Shown here: one piece after another, positions 47,263 to 59,848 of the stretch
Numbering within the stretch: position 1 is the first letter of the stretch
Layout of the letters: every line of letters begins with the position of its first letter
Assembly: GCA_018881555.1 (NCBI GenBank)
Contig: JACAXG010000052.1
Location: forward strand, 5,506,156 to 5,570,155
DNA length: 64,000 bases
Direction: 5' to 3'
DNA from: Amblyornis subalaris
Lineage: Eukaryota > Chordata > Aves > Passeriformes > Ptilonorhynchidae
Notes under the pieces: model-generated
Told to the model about the DNA's origin: nothing
What the model saw: only the letters and a program-made list of their open reading frames with translations
The model's database searches: none
Position numbers and translations under genes: made by a program

Positions 47263-49660
47263 AAGGAATCTATTAATCAGCACTACAATATTCCCAAAGC
47301 AGAGGAGAGTTTGACTGGATTAAAGTTAGGGTTGTGGTAACTTCCTAACTCTCCCTGTGAATATGCAAGAAATTTAAATGAAAGCTTCGAGAATGCTGTA
47401 ATCTATAAAACAACCAGAGGACGAGAAAGGAAAGGTATACCAAATGAAAACTGTTGCTACGTTTTATACTTTCTCATTAAATGACCATTACTGGATGTGA
47501 ATGTATAGTGATTTAAACAGAGATTTAAATGGAACTCTGGAATGCCATTTTTACATTCTTAATGGTGACCACAGAGTGTGTCTCAAAATATCGGGCCTGC
47601 TAGCACTGATTGTGGCTATGCAGAGTGAAGATATTTAGGCTGAGATCAATATGGAGAGTAAGATATGATTTCTGTCTGTATAACTTGTTCAGAATTGTTG
47701 CTCGTAGCAAGTGTGGAAATCACAGCAGGTGGACTACATCCTGTAAATTAAACATGCTCATAACCACTCTCTGACAGCGGAGTCAGTGCAGAATGTCACA
47801 CATGCACTGCATTACATTCTTTTACTGTCTGGAAATGTTAGTCCATATTAAATTGGTTGGTAGAAATGATCTTTGACTTGTATTTACAAACCACCCGTAC
47901 TAAGAAAATGCTGGCTAGCCAAGGTTCAAACTAAGACAGGAACTGTTCTGAGAGTTTACAATTTACTGGGGCTGTACAGAACCGACTTCCTGACAGAAGC
48001 ACCTGGGAAATGAGTTCATCTGATCAAACACAGGCATCTGTGGTGCAGATCTCTCCATCTGATTTAGATGTTTAGGCTGTCTTTATAATCAGGGGAGAGA
48101 AACAGGCTCATCTGGGGGAATGATTCACTCCATCATAAAGCAGACACTTAACATTTTCCAATTAATTGTTCCATGCAAGTGCCTATTTTTCTCTCTTCAC
48201 CATAAAGAGAATCCAGGAAGACAAATATACATGTCTCTATTGTAAATATTTAAAGATAAGACAAATGAATCCCAAACTAAATGCATGAAGATGTGCTGAC
48301 TGAATCCATGTCTTTATCCCTCCACAGGTCTATCCGTGATTTAAATTCAGATGTTGTAAAGCTCAGACTAATAGAGGACAAGATTTCCATACATCTGAGG
48401 AAAAAGTTATTTCACAGATCCCTCTTGGTTTAATATCCACGATAAGTCTATGAACTTCTGATTTTGCATTGGAAAAGCAGAATTTGACTATATGTCTACT
48501 TTAAAGAACCTGTTTATTGCCACTTTAGAGGCTTATTTTCAGCGGTTGACTTTTATTTTTTCATAAATAATTAAGGAATAGAAAATAAATGCAGTAAGAG
48601 TAATTTTCTATTCATGGGGAAAGAAGAAAGGAATCAAATATTTTACAGTCCCTGTAATTTTAGAATCAAAGTACAAAAGCAAGAAGATAGTTTTCATGCA
48701 AGGAGATAGTGTCTTTTCAAACTGTCCAAGGTTATGCTTGTTACAAGCAGCAAATAGCCCAAAATATACACATTAATGCCAAAGTCACCCATAAATCAAG
48801 ATTTCTTTAAGTGAATAGTGGTTGCAGGAATGAACTGTGAATGACTCAGACAGACACCACAATGAGTCTATCATGCTCTAAATCACTCAAAAATAATCAA
48901 TAAATAATATATCTCTGTTATTGAAAAGCAAAAAAAAAAAAANCACAACAACCCTTTGATAATTTGTGGTTAAAGCACTAAACGAAGTAATTGATTCCTG
49001 ATTCTTCAACAAGCTTCCAGTGTAGTGCTTGATTGGTGGTTTTCAGGCATTGTCACTGTCTAACATGAATAATATTTATTCATAATTTTATTTTTATTTG
49101 TCAACAGAAATTATATTCTGATATTTTACTGAGAGTGCATAGATAAACTTGCACTAGAATATACCTTTCTAAATTANAAAAATAAAAATATCTGACAAAA
49201 TTAAAATATTCCGAATCATGTACCTAGTTGAACTTTGTACAGGACTTTCTTATCTCTTACTTCTTTCAAAATGGAAAATCAGATGAGGATGAGGAAGACT
49301 TTGGGTTGAAGCCATGGCTGAAATAGAGGAAGACAACTTCTAGATTTAGAAATTTAGTTTGTAATTTTTGTGATTTCCCCGAATACATAGTCACCTATTT
49401 AAATATAAGAAGCTATGGAAATCTAGTGTTCAAGTTAAGTTAATATAAATTCTCTTTCGTGATCAGGATGTTTTCCTAAGTCACGGTGATACTGTAGGTT
49501 AAAGACTCCATTTTAATTTACTCACTAAGAAGGCAGTGGTTTTGGCTCAATGGCTTCTAAAGGACCTTTCTTTCAGTGCTTTGATATCATGTTCCCCGTA
49601 TCAACCTCTTCTAATTTCCTGTTTCATGATACATNTATGTAAGATAGACATGTATGTAAG

Positions 49661-49680
49661 ATATACTTGTATAAGTATAT
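49661..49680. repeat. Perfect 8-bp inverted repeat in an AT-rich tandem-like tract
   Basis: ATATACTT, loop GTAT, AAGTATAT. It is preceded by two TATGTAAGATA units (49,636 and 49,653) and followed by further GTATAAGTA sequence. Confidence 0.85.
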
Positions 49681-52600
49681 GAAATACTGATGTATAAGTA
49701 CATAAAATAGGAAACAGTCATTCACATTTCTCCCAGATTTTCACATTACATCTCAGTACTTATTTTGTCTTCCTTCAGAGATTTTTGGTTACAGATACTC
49801 TTAGTTGTAAACATGATAAAGGAAAGGAACTATGTTATCTCAAGGAACATGAATGATGACTCATCTACTGAAAACTCCTGTAAAGAGATCTGAGACATTA
49901 CACATGTTAGTTCACTGAAGTTTAGCAGGATGAGCTGCACATCTAGAAAATGCATAACATATAATCAACCGGCATACAAATTGTCCACGGACTTCTTTCA
50001 GTGTTCCTTGAGTTTTTGCTGACTTTGGATGGACTTGTGTGCTAAACAATTATCATTTCACTCTCATTTGCTTGGATAGGGATTTCAGAATAAAATTTCA
50101 GGACCCAGCTTTTAAAATATTTATGTGCATATTACCAAACATTTTTTCACAAAGGTAGGACAATCTATGTTATTATGGAAGTCAACTTCTTTCACTCTTC
50201 TCTGAGTTATCTAAAAGTTTTCAGGTCTGAATGAGGAAAACTATATGCCAAAGAACTACTACTACTTTTCTTTTCACACTTNACTAATGGTTTTAGAGTT
50301 TATTACAGCAATTAGGGTGCTTCACATATACTAAGCATAGACTCCTCCTGATTACTTCTCACATGTGGGTTGAAAAAGNTGAAGAGAAAGAAACAAGACA
50401 TATTCTCTCTTAACATAAGTTAAACCACATTGAATGGCCTCAGCTAAATCTCATGACCAATTATTTTATTTACTGTGAATAAAAATACATTTGGGCTTTT
50501 TAGTCACCCATGCAGTGGGGAAAACTTCAATTTTCATTGATATATAAATAAATTAATATTTGTTTTTTCTATTTGTGTAAAAGGAGTTATATTTGTGGGA
50601 ATCAGATTAATTGTACTGGGATTCTTAAGGTAAAATATTTCACTTTATCAACGTCGAAGTGGTACTTTCTAAGTATATATTAATATTTTATAAGGATGCA
50701 AATAAACCTCTTCCCACATGACCTGCTATTCAAACAATTGACATTCAGCCAATCAGAAATTCTGTGAGTAGAGACTGAGCAGAGCAGGATGGCTTTCCAG
50801 ACATTTTTAAACACGTATCTAATCTCTTAGTTTTGCAAAATTTTGCATTATAAGCATAATGCCAAAAATAATGATGTGCCATTTCAGTCCTTAATTGTCC
50901 TTATTCCACTTGCAAGGCAAGACCTTTGCATATTGCAGTAGGCATACAAGATTCAGGTAAGGATGGGGGAGGTATGCAGACATTGGGGAATTTCTAGGTT
51001 ACATCAGATGTATTTTAAAGTTTTTCTCTTAAAGTCACAGAGAATTACCACATACGTATCTTCTAAGTCTTCTTGAACTTTCCTTTAGAAGAAGCTCATC
51101 AGACAATTCAGCATTTTGTCTTCCTTTTTTTTTTGTTTTTCTTCCCAGGGGTGTGGTATTTGTTCTGTCTTCGTAAAACACTAATTTAGACAAAAGGAAA
51201 ATGACATATTGAAAAAGGGCTGTGTGACAAATATGAAATCATGCTTTAATAATATTATATTAGCAGGGGCATCTATCTCAGTACTTAGCTTACTTCCATG
51301 ATTCCAGTATCTGAAGTAATGACTTTCGTGTATGTTTATCATAGTCTACTCTAAACAAGTATAAATCCTTTTTATTAATGTTACTGCTTTTCCAAAAAAA
51401 GTTACTTTTTTGGAATACATAATTGAATCACCATTCAGAGAAATTTCACACTATTGCCTAATTTCCCACTTCTAATCATATTCTAACCTTCTAGAGTTAA
51501 ATTGCAGTTTTAAAGTCTTTTACAGGTAAATTCAGATGCAGATGTTTGCTCGCTTTTTGACTTTTTTGATTGTGGATTGGCTAGGTTTTCAAATACAGTA
51601 TTCTTCCAACTGCTGCTTCTGTCATATTTTAAGTGGGGAATGCTTATGTTCAGTTATTATCATAAACCACTGGAGGTAAAAGTCAACGCGCAGGGAAAGA
51701 TATGACAACAAAGCACAGATCAGAGTATTTAACTTAGCTTTATATTTGTAAAATATAAATGCAAGTGTGCAGTGAAGCTATGCCAATTTAAGCTAGTAGA
51801 GGAAGTGTGACTTAGCAAATAGCCATGTTAAATGAAAATTCAGTTCCGTAATTAAAGCACAACAGAATTAGACACTTAATGTAGTTAATTTATAATTTTA
51901 AAAGGAGCTTTCAGACATTAGTTCTATATTTGTTAACTTTGGGGAAAGCCCTTCTTTTTTCTTAACAGAAAACATTCTGTATTGCCAATATTTCAGTGTA
52001 GCCTATATTGCAATAATGAATTCCTGGTGTCCGTTTTTGTTATCTCTGTCAGTCTTCTCTTCATTCCCTGGTTTTATCGGGTAACATTCTATTTTTAATG
52101 AATGAGTTTTTATATGTTCCAGTCCTCTGAGAACAGAAATGACAAGATAATTACTGAGAGAAGATGCTCAGGGTATGTCTAAGCTATTAAGTCAAAAAAG
52201 GACAGAAAGTGAAATAACCCAGTCTGCAGCTGAGCCAGATGTTTGTTAGGGCAAATCTTTGCTAGAACCTGACTGTCTTGGAAAGAGATAGCTCAAGNGT
52301 CTGAAAAAACCCCAGGGACTGGATAAGGAGTAGTTCACGGCAAAAACTCATCCCTTTACCTCCTTTTGTTTGGTATCATAAAGAAAAATCTCAGATGTGG
52401 AATGATACTTGTCAATATAAGGATAGAAATTGATCCCAATAACTGCAATTTTACCATTATTTATTTGAAAAACCGCAATTTATTGAAATAACTTATAGAA
52501 TAAAATTACATATGNATTATTACCACAGTAAAAAGAATGTAATAAACCGATTTTAACAGAATTACAGCAAAGATCTTATTTTATACTCTTTAGAAATTTT

Positions 52601-52732
52601 ACTTAGCAAGTTGTACTTCCATCTCTCTTTTGACACATAATATTTGAATATCTGTTTCCTGTTCTCTAAAACCGAATATTATTATTCCAGTTGAGAAACC
52701 ATATTAGCAGTATGGTTATGGATATGCTGAGA

Positions 52733-52792
52733 ATACAGCATATCTGGTGTAGTACTATTAAAATACAGCATATCTGGTGTAGTACTATTAAA
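52733..52792. repeat. Perfect 30-bp tandem duplication
   Basis: Two adjacent identical 30-base units, each beginning ATACAGCATATCTGGTGTAG and ending TACTATTAAA. The absence of mismatches indicates a recent event or an assembly artefact. Confidence 0.95.
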
Positions 52793-53881
52793 ATAGTGTA
52801 TACTTTAGTCTGATTAGACAATATGAAATTGAGTCTTGCTTAAGTGATGATGACAGTATCATTTGCTAGAGTTGAATTCTTAAGAACAGTCCCCAAGAGG
52901 GTCATAAATACTGCTGTCAAAAAAAACCCAAACANCTCCAACCAGAGTTGTGTTGATGGGAAAGTTGCTTAATAATTTATTGCAAAGATGAGATATTTCA
53001 GTATTATTTCTGACAGATTAGAAAATAAGTACTTCAATATGCAAAGTGGGCAGTGAGATTTTATGGTAAAAAGGTTCTTTTACTTTCTGCATAATAAATA
53101 TTACTTTTTAGACATATTGAAAGTCAAAATTTTATACCTTTCTGAAATACATAGAAGAGTCATATGACAGCTAGTAAGTAATTTCTGTCTAGTATTGTTT
53201 ATAAGCATTTTCGTGAGAAGTATAAATTAAGTATAATTGTCCTACTTTCTTTCATCTTAACTGATGTAATTTCTGGGTATAATTTTTGACATTTTTCTTA
53301 GTTGCAATATTGTTAAACTTTTTAAGGAAAATGACCCAGTTTTGTAACAATATGCTTGCAAAGCCTGAACAGTGTGAAGAATAATATTTCATGTGGGAAT
53401 GTGGATGTTTTGATTTCACTGTGTTTTTAAGAGGGATATCTCTCTGGTTTATGGTTCCCGCAGCTTAGGTTCATTTTGCCGTGGTCTTTCTTGAGAGTCT
53501 AGAATAGCTTAGTGAAAAACCAGAACAAGGGAAGAAGGGTTTAAGCATTTTCCTTTTTTCTCCCTGCCTCCTTTCTCCGTTTTATTTGATTATGCTAATT
53601 CAATAATATTTTTACTTTTAGAAAACTTTGGGGTTTTTTTCTTTATTTCTTTTTTTAAGGTCAAATATTGCTTGNTTTGCTCTAATTAATCAAACTTGTG
53701 AGCTTGGTGGGGGAGTGGGGGAATTTTCTTTTTGGCTATTAAAATGCTTTATAAAATGTGGAGATCAAAGACTGCAGGGAAACTGAACACCAGTCTATTT
53801 AGTCACATTATGGCTTCCACATCTGAAAGTCCAGCTTATTAGGAAACAGCTCTTTTTAACTTTTTCTTCTCAGTGGAAGAT

Positions 53882-54850
53882 TGTGCTGGTTTTAACACCA
53901 AATGGAAATTAAACTCCAAATAAGTCACTCCCCTTCCCTCCACCCCTTTGGATAAGGGGGAGACAACAGCAGAGAGTGTCGGTTGAGAAACAATTTTCTG
54001 AAAGCACAAAGCAATGGAATAACATATGCAAAATAACAGCAATATTAATAGCAGAGGTATACAAAAAAAGAAGCATCTTTACCCACAAAGAGGTGTTCAC
54101 CACCAATCAGGAACAAAAGCAAGATGGTGGATTCTCCCTGTAGATTGTATCCGTGTGACTTTCCCAGACAAAGGCAATATGGTGACTGTTCCCCCACGCC
54201 ACACCAAACGGCCACCGGGAACAAAAGCAAGATGGTGGGAGAGTTCCCGCAGCTAATGTTTTCCTCTCCCCCACACCAAGACCAAAATAATGACAAACAG
54301 TGACGAAAGAACCCCCCTGAAAGCTGGGTCATCCAATTCGAGGTGCGCTGCTGCTCCACTGGGNTTCGGTTCTCTGCAGGTGCCTGCAGTGCCCTTTCTA
54401 CTGCCTTGTCATGCTGGAGATGGGTCCCATGAGTCGCCGCCCCTTTTCCAACCATTCCGCTGCACTCCTTTCAACTTGGCTTGTCTGGACTGGGCTTGGC
54501 TTGGCTCCTGTCACCTGGACTTCACTTGGCTGGGCTGTGGGTTGCCCCTGCCAGTNCTTTCCCCACAGCAGTCTCCATGCTGGTCCTGTCGGTTCAGCAC
54601 TACTGCCAATTTGCATTTTTGCNACTGTCCTTTCAGCACTATGTCCTGTAGCCATGTTCTGGACAAAACAGGAGGAGGACTCGTGGTGGCAGTGGGAGCC
54701 GGATCCTCAGGAGCCAATGCCAACACCTTCCTGCTGAAGAGAAGGGAGGCAAAATACCTCACTTCTGGTTGGGCGCCCAACTTTTCCTCCCAGAACCACG
54801 TCCCTCAGCGATGATGGATGTCGTATGGAGCAACAACCAGGCTACACTCA
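53882..54850 (-). mobile_element. Endogenous retrovirus LTR (right boundary uncertain)
   Basis: The left edge starts TGTGCTGGTTTTAACACC. It continues with the inverted U5 pattern known from avian LTRs: GTCACTCCCCTTCCCTCCAC, AAGGGGGAGA, GGTTGAGAAACAATTTTCTG, then AATAATAGCA-type and AGGTATACAAAAAAAG sequence, then GTGTTCACCACCAATCA. This points to minus orientation with the LTR 3' end at 53882. The sequence then becomes GC-rich, includes two copies of ACAAAAGCAAGATGGTGG (about 54113 and 54221), and reaches a GTTGGGCGCCCAAC palindrome at 54,768-54,781 before composition returns to AT-rich. Three N bases lie inside. The 174-codon plus-strand open frame (54290-54814) and its neighbours have serine/proline/leucine composition without retroviral protein motifs, so I do not call them genes. 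The exact right end, and whether this is one LTR or two joined pieces, is unclear. Confidence 0.7.
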
Positions 54851-57800
54851 TGCAGCACTAAGCTCCTTCGCCTCTCTGCCACCAGGACAATGATATACAC
54901 GAAAATCAAAATTACTCTCCCTTTCCATGGGGACTTCTGATGTTTTATGTGGATGTTGCATTAGAATGAGGGATAAAGTGATACATGGTTCACCAGGTTC
55001 AACCTGTAAGTGTAGATATCCCAGTTGCAAGTGTCAGATAATGAGATGATGTAATTGAGTGACAATGCTAATACATTTGTCAACCCTCTGAAATTACTCC
55101 GTGGGTGTTAGAAGATTCCAGGAGTTCGAACAATAGCTTTCTGTGATGACTGTTCCTGCAGCTGTTAGATTCCAAGTAAAATCAATTTTGTCCCTTAATA
55201 AACAGCATATAACCCATATCAAAACATGGGGTTTTTTTAGATCATGTGACTGGTTACTACCTGAAGTGGCCTCTAGATGAATGTTACTGTTGTAGCTATT
55301 CTTATCTCTTACAGAATGAAGGAAAATCAAGTAGAACATAGGGTGGGTGTTTCTCATAAAGACAATAGAAGAAAGTTAATTAGCAGTGTCTGAAGGGAAA
55401 GGCTCTAGGAACAATTTTCATCTTGACTGGAGCACCTCTTTTGACTGTGCCCTGACTGCACAGCAGCGTGAGAGCAGATGCACACTGTCTACTTCCATCC
55501 ACTTCATGGATGACATTCCAAGAAGAGAGGAAGAGAGTGCTCACCTGCTCTCAGGATGGGAGCAGGCAGTGCCCCGTGCCATAAGATCAATTGCTCTGAG
55601 TGATATCAATGAATATACTGTACATGCCAGAGAATGTGTCTGTCCTACTGCTTAGATGTAACCTTTTCCTAGTAAAAAAAAGTCTGACAAGAAAACTTCT
55701 ATGAGGAAATGAAGTGGAAAAGAAATATCAGTTCATTTAACTCAATGATTTAATAAAAAAAATAGAAAAAAGTCATTATTATTATTACTCACCTAAAAAC
55801 TTCACCTGAGGAAGAAAGTGCTTTTGATAGAAATCCATAATGGATTAAATCAAAACAAAAAGAATACAGAATACAATTTAATGTCTTTATAACTAGGAAA
55901 TATAAGAGAACAAACATTATATGTGAGAGTTAGAGAATTAATTACAGACTAGACCAATAAATAAACTTCTGAAACAGTGTAAAAATTAATTCTTCCTTAA
56001 CAATAATATTTTAAAAGGGCAGGTTTACAATTCATAAAAGCTTGCTAAATGAAGCCAAAACGTATTTATGAACTTGTCTGTGTTTTGTGGAGTATTTTTA
56101 ATGACTGTGGGAAATTAAAATAGACTCATGTTATTTGGAACACAAATATAACAAAGAAGAAAAAGACAACGTGAGGTAAAATAGTGTACGTTTATCTTAG
56201 AGAAGGAAATACAAGTGTTATAGAGGATTAGACAAATTAGTTAATAAGAGAACAAATAGCTTGTCATTAATTCTGTCATGAGACTCCAGTATCAAATCGT
56301 TTCTTTTGTGACTGTTGGTTTCAACAGATTTTCCAATTCAAATATGTTTTGAAATAAACTAATCTTCTGGATGATTCCAAAAGGAAAATTTATTGTGTCT
56401 CTGTTCCAAGAAATAGTGATGGTGCAATTCAGCTCCGTGTTTGAGGCACTTAGTGTGAAATTTTAATTTTTTTTCCTAAATATAAAGGTCTACCCTTGGG
56501 CTTCTAATGCTTCTTCATAGACTCTATAGCAGGCTCTGGAGAATGTCTCTGCCCTTCTGAAACAGCACTGGAAACCAGGTGAAATCTACTAAGAAGTCTC
56601 AAATGCCACAGAGCATCATCTGTACTCAATTGAGGCCCTGAGTTGAATGTACATCCACAAAAATAGCTAGTTACATCTAAATTACTATGCTGGTTAGTGG
56701 AGATCCAGGAATTAATTTGTCTAAACATAATTGGTAATGGAATTTGACATGTCAGACATTATTGAAGAGATCTGTGCGGNGTTGTTACATGTGACACAGA
56801 AGCACTAATAATATCCCTCTGTAATACTTACTGAAACTACTCAAGATAGTCTAGTACATCTCAGTGCCACTAGGACATACTTGTGTCAGCAAATGAGTCA
56901 TGCCNCAAGTCAGTAAAATCAATGGAAACTGAAGAGATAGACAACTAACCAGATGCAAGTGTCTGCATCAGAATAAACTGATCCCTCTCACCATGATATA
57001 GACTACAGTAAGAACCCTTTGCAAAGGAGGGAGGCAAGACAGAGGTGTTTTTTTCCCTCAGGATTAACAGCTAGAGCTTTGTGAATGCAGCTAGGCTGTT
57101 TTGCTTTTGGAAACTGAACAAGCCTCACATGAGACATTAAANTGGGCTACAGTGAGTAATAGAAGATAACACTCATGAACAGTTTTATGGGTTGTTACAA
57201 TGGAAATATTAAATAATAATAATACATGGAACATTAGATGTTAGAGAGGTAGTTTACAGTGAAGTAAAGCAGGAACTCCAAGAATAAAAATAAGGAAAAT
57301 TAGCTATCAACTTGAGTACTCAATTCTTCCTGCACATGAGCTAGATGGTTTTATCTTACATTTATCTTACTTATTTTACTTATGTCAATTGCTACCTCAT
57401 AATATTAAATACTTATTGTTCAGAGTATATGCATGTGGCTGATTTTGAACCACAATATGTAATAATTTTTCATGCAAGATTTTGTCAATAATGGAGTAAT
57501 TCCCCAGACATTTTAGGTATGTCATGTATTATCCTTAGTTTCTTGAATATACAGAAGATGGAGGGGGTTAAGACTATATTGCAGGCCAGATATGTTAACT
57601 GAGTAATTGAGTAAGCTAAGAATAATAAGAGAAGTATGAGTTATTCCCCATTGTACCTGAAAATATTTTTGAAACTTTCCTCCAAACTATTTCCTCCACA
57701 AACTATTATGACATAGATCAAAAGAATAAATTAATTCATAAATACAGTATTCAGATCATACTGTGGAAAGAATGAGGAATAAATAAGGGGGAAATTCATT

Positions 57801-57942
57801 GCTCCCAGGTGATCAGCAAGATGGTAAGTACTTGTTACAATGGGAAAGGAAGAAAAGATGCAACATTGCGCTCTGACATGGGGGCTTTTGACGTCTGCAA
57901 ATTAGGACACTAATTTTACAGACTTACAAAGTTGGTAGTTTC

Positions 57943-58018
57943 GGGATTTGTTTGTTTGTTTGCTATTCCTCTTTTTGTTTTTGTTTTTTATTTTATTTTT
58001 GTTTGTGTTTTATTTTTA
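57943..58018. repeat. T-rich simple sequence (TTTG / TTTTTG units)
   Basis: Successive GTTTGTTTGTTTG, TTTTTGTTTTTG and TTTTATTTTTG units over about 75 bases. Confidence 0.8.
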
Positions 58019-59738
58019 CTAAGTAATAGAATTGGTAACATTTTTTTATGAGGAAAGAAGCCAGAACAGCATTTTCAAAAATTAAAGGCTACTTCTGGAC
58101 AAGATGGACAATCACCTCTATGGATTAAATAATTTTCTGAATGTTCCAGGGAAGTATTCTTTAAAGAAATGTACTTCTATATTTGTGAAGAATAAAGGCG
58201 GAGTGAAACTATCTAACTGGCAAAACCTGAGTCAAATTTGTAAGCTAGCAGTCTTTTCTAAGTTCTCATAACAGCAACTATCACCAAAATATATGCCTGA
58301 ATTGCAAGAGAGAATATCTAGTTACAGAAGATGTAGTGGAAGTCATATATTCAGTTACCTTTAGATGATTATATAGGCTTCACTGCCATGAATACTGTAG
58401 GAAGAAACCAGGAACTATAGACCAGAAGCCCAGATAATCAATGTCTGAACCCCACTAAATTTAGAAGAAATATAAGTCCTTGACAGTTGAGAGCTTAGAG
58501 CAGCAGTGATTAAGCAATTTAATTTGATTTTTCTCTAATGCCCATGAGAAGCTAAATAGGAAGAACTTATTTGCATTCCCCTCTGTGGTGAGCTGCAAGC
58601 ATTTGTGATAAGTGATATAAATAATTTTCATCACAACTTCACACTCTGATTTCGTTTTTCAACCCAAAGTGTCTTCTCATCTGCCAGTTGCATTGGATCA
58701 AGGAACATTGACATTGCAATTTTAGACAGTTCCTCTGTGTGTTTGCAATAAGGAAATTGTCAGCTTTACCCATCCTTTGTTTCTGTCCCTGTTCTTGGCA
58801 CTGCAAGAACAATTTGTATTTAAAGGCAAATTTGGGAGAACAAAACAAAAAAATAATCATCTAAAGGAAGTCATAGTTTAGTCTCTTAAAGTCCAAAAAT
58901 CTTTACTAATAGCCAAAAGCTTTTGAAAATGCAGATTTCCTTAATTAAATGGTCATTTTATAGAAAAAAAAATATAATAAGAAACCAGCAATCCATTCTA
59001 AACTTAAACTTCATTAAATCAACACAGTTTAATTTCTGTGTAAATTTCAATAAGAAGATTGACATAAGACTACTTGAATATGGTCATGAAGCTGGTGACA
59101 GTGAAAAGTTACTGAGTGAAATATAGGCAAAGATGTATTCAAAAACAAATTATGGAAACAGACCAATTCTAAACTTTATTTTAAAACACAGAGGCATCTT
59201 TCCAATCCTTGCTGTATACCTTCTGCTATGTTTGTCCAAGCCTTCATTTTAATAAATTCTGCCTACATTCCTATTTCTTTTTCTTTCCATTTTAATTCCC
59301 CTTTTTTCTTACCATTTCCTATTCATCTGCCAGGTTCTTCTTTCCTATATACAACAAATAACTACATATGTTACTAAACGGTAGGGATAGAGTGGGATTC
59401 TCCCAATGAGGCTAGGAAGAATTAGGTAGAAATCTTACAATTCTTGTGAGAATAAGAACCTTGTTGACCTGCTTGCAAAAGATAAAGATTAGGATGGGGA
59501 GGGGTACATTTATGGAAATAGGCATAATCCAGTGAATCAAGTCTTTCATACAGTTTTCCTTTCAACTGCTTGACAGCTCCATTTTATTTGATCTTTGGAA
59601 TATTTTATTCTATTCTTTCACGTAAATTTTAGAGTTTTTCTATGCCATTTGGAGAGAAAGAGAAGCTGAGGCTGCATCTTTGTTGCTGGTAAACAGCTTG
59701 ACCAGCCTGAACTATTGAGAAATAACTGTACGGTGATT

Positions 59739-59848
59739 ATGCAAATCAGATAAGCTCAACCAATGAGTGTGCAGAGAAATGCACAGCTTAGGAAAAACCN
59801 ATACAGGTACACATCAATAGCTGTTCAGTTACTCTGAGTTCTGATTGG
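59739..59848. promoter_or_regulatory. Octamer + GATA + two CCAAT motifs (possible regulatory module)
   Basis: ATGCAAAT (octamer, 59739-59746), GATAAG (59749-59754), CCAAT (59760-59764) and an inverted CCAAT box (ATTGG, 59844-59848) lie within 110 bases, next to less AT-rich sequence. Such motifs bind POU, GATA and NF-Y factors in vertebrates. No transcription start, TATA box at a suitable distance or adjacent first exon is visible, so function is unproven. Confidence 0.25.

Larger units (their letters stand above)
47263..53881. other. Long stretch with no open frame of note and no named repeat
   Basis: About 6.6 kb with no open frame of 60 codons or more apart from the ends. The part at 47,560-48,200 is less AT-rich and free of repeats. 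It includes a homeodomain-type CCAATTAATTGTTCC at about 48,158-48,172 and may be conserved non-coding DNA, which is untested. It also contains an 8-bp inverted repeat at 49,661-49,680 and a perfect 30-bp tandem duplication at 52,733-52,792. Confidence 0.5.

Noticed and set aside
54290..54814. Longest open frame in the window (174 codons, plus)
   Set aside because: It lies wholly inside the LTR-like GC-rich block, contains three N bases, has a proline/serine/leucine composition driven by base content, and shows no retroviral or host protein motif. Overlapping frames are open on both strands.
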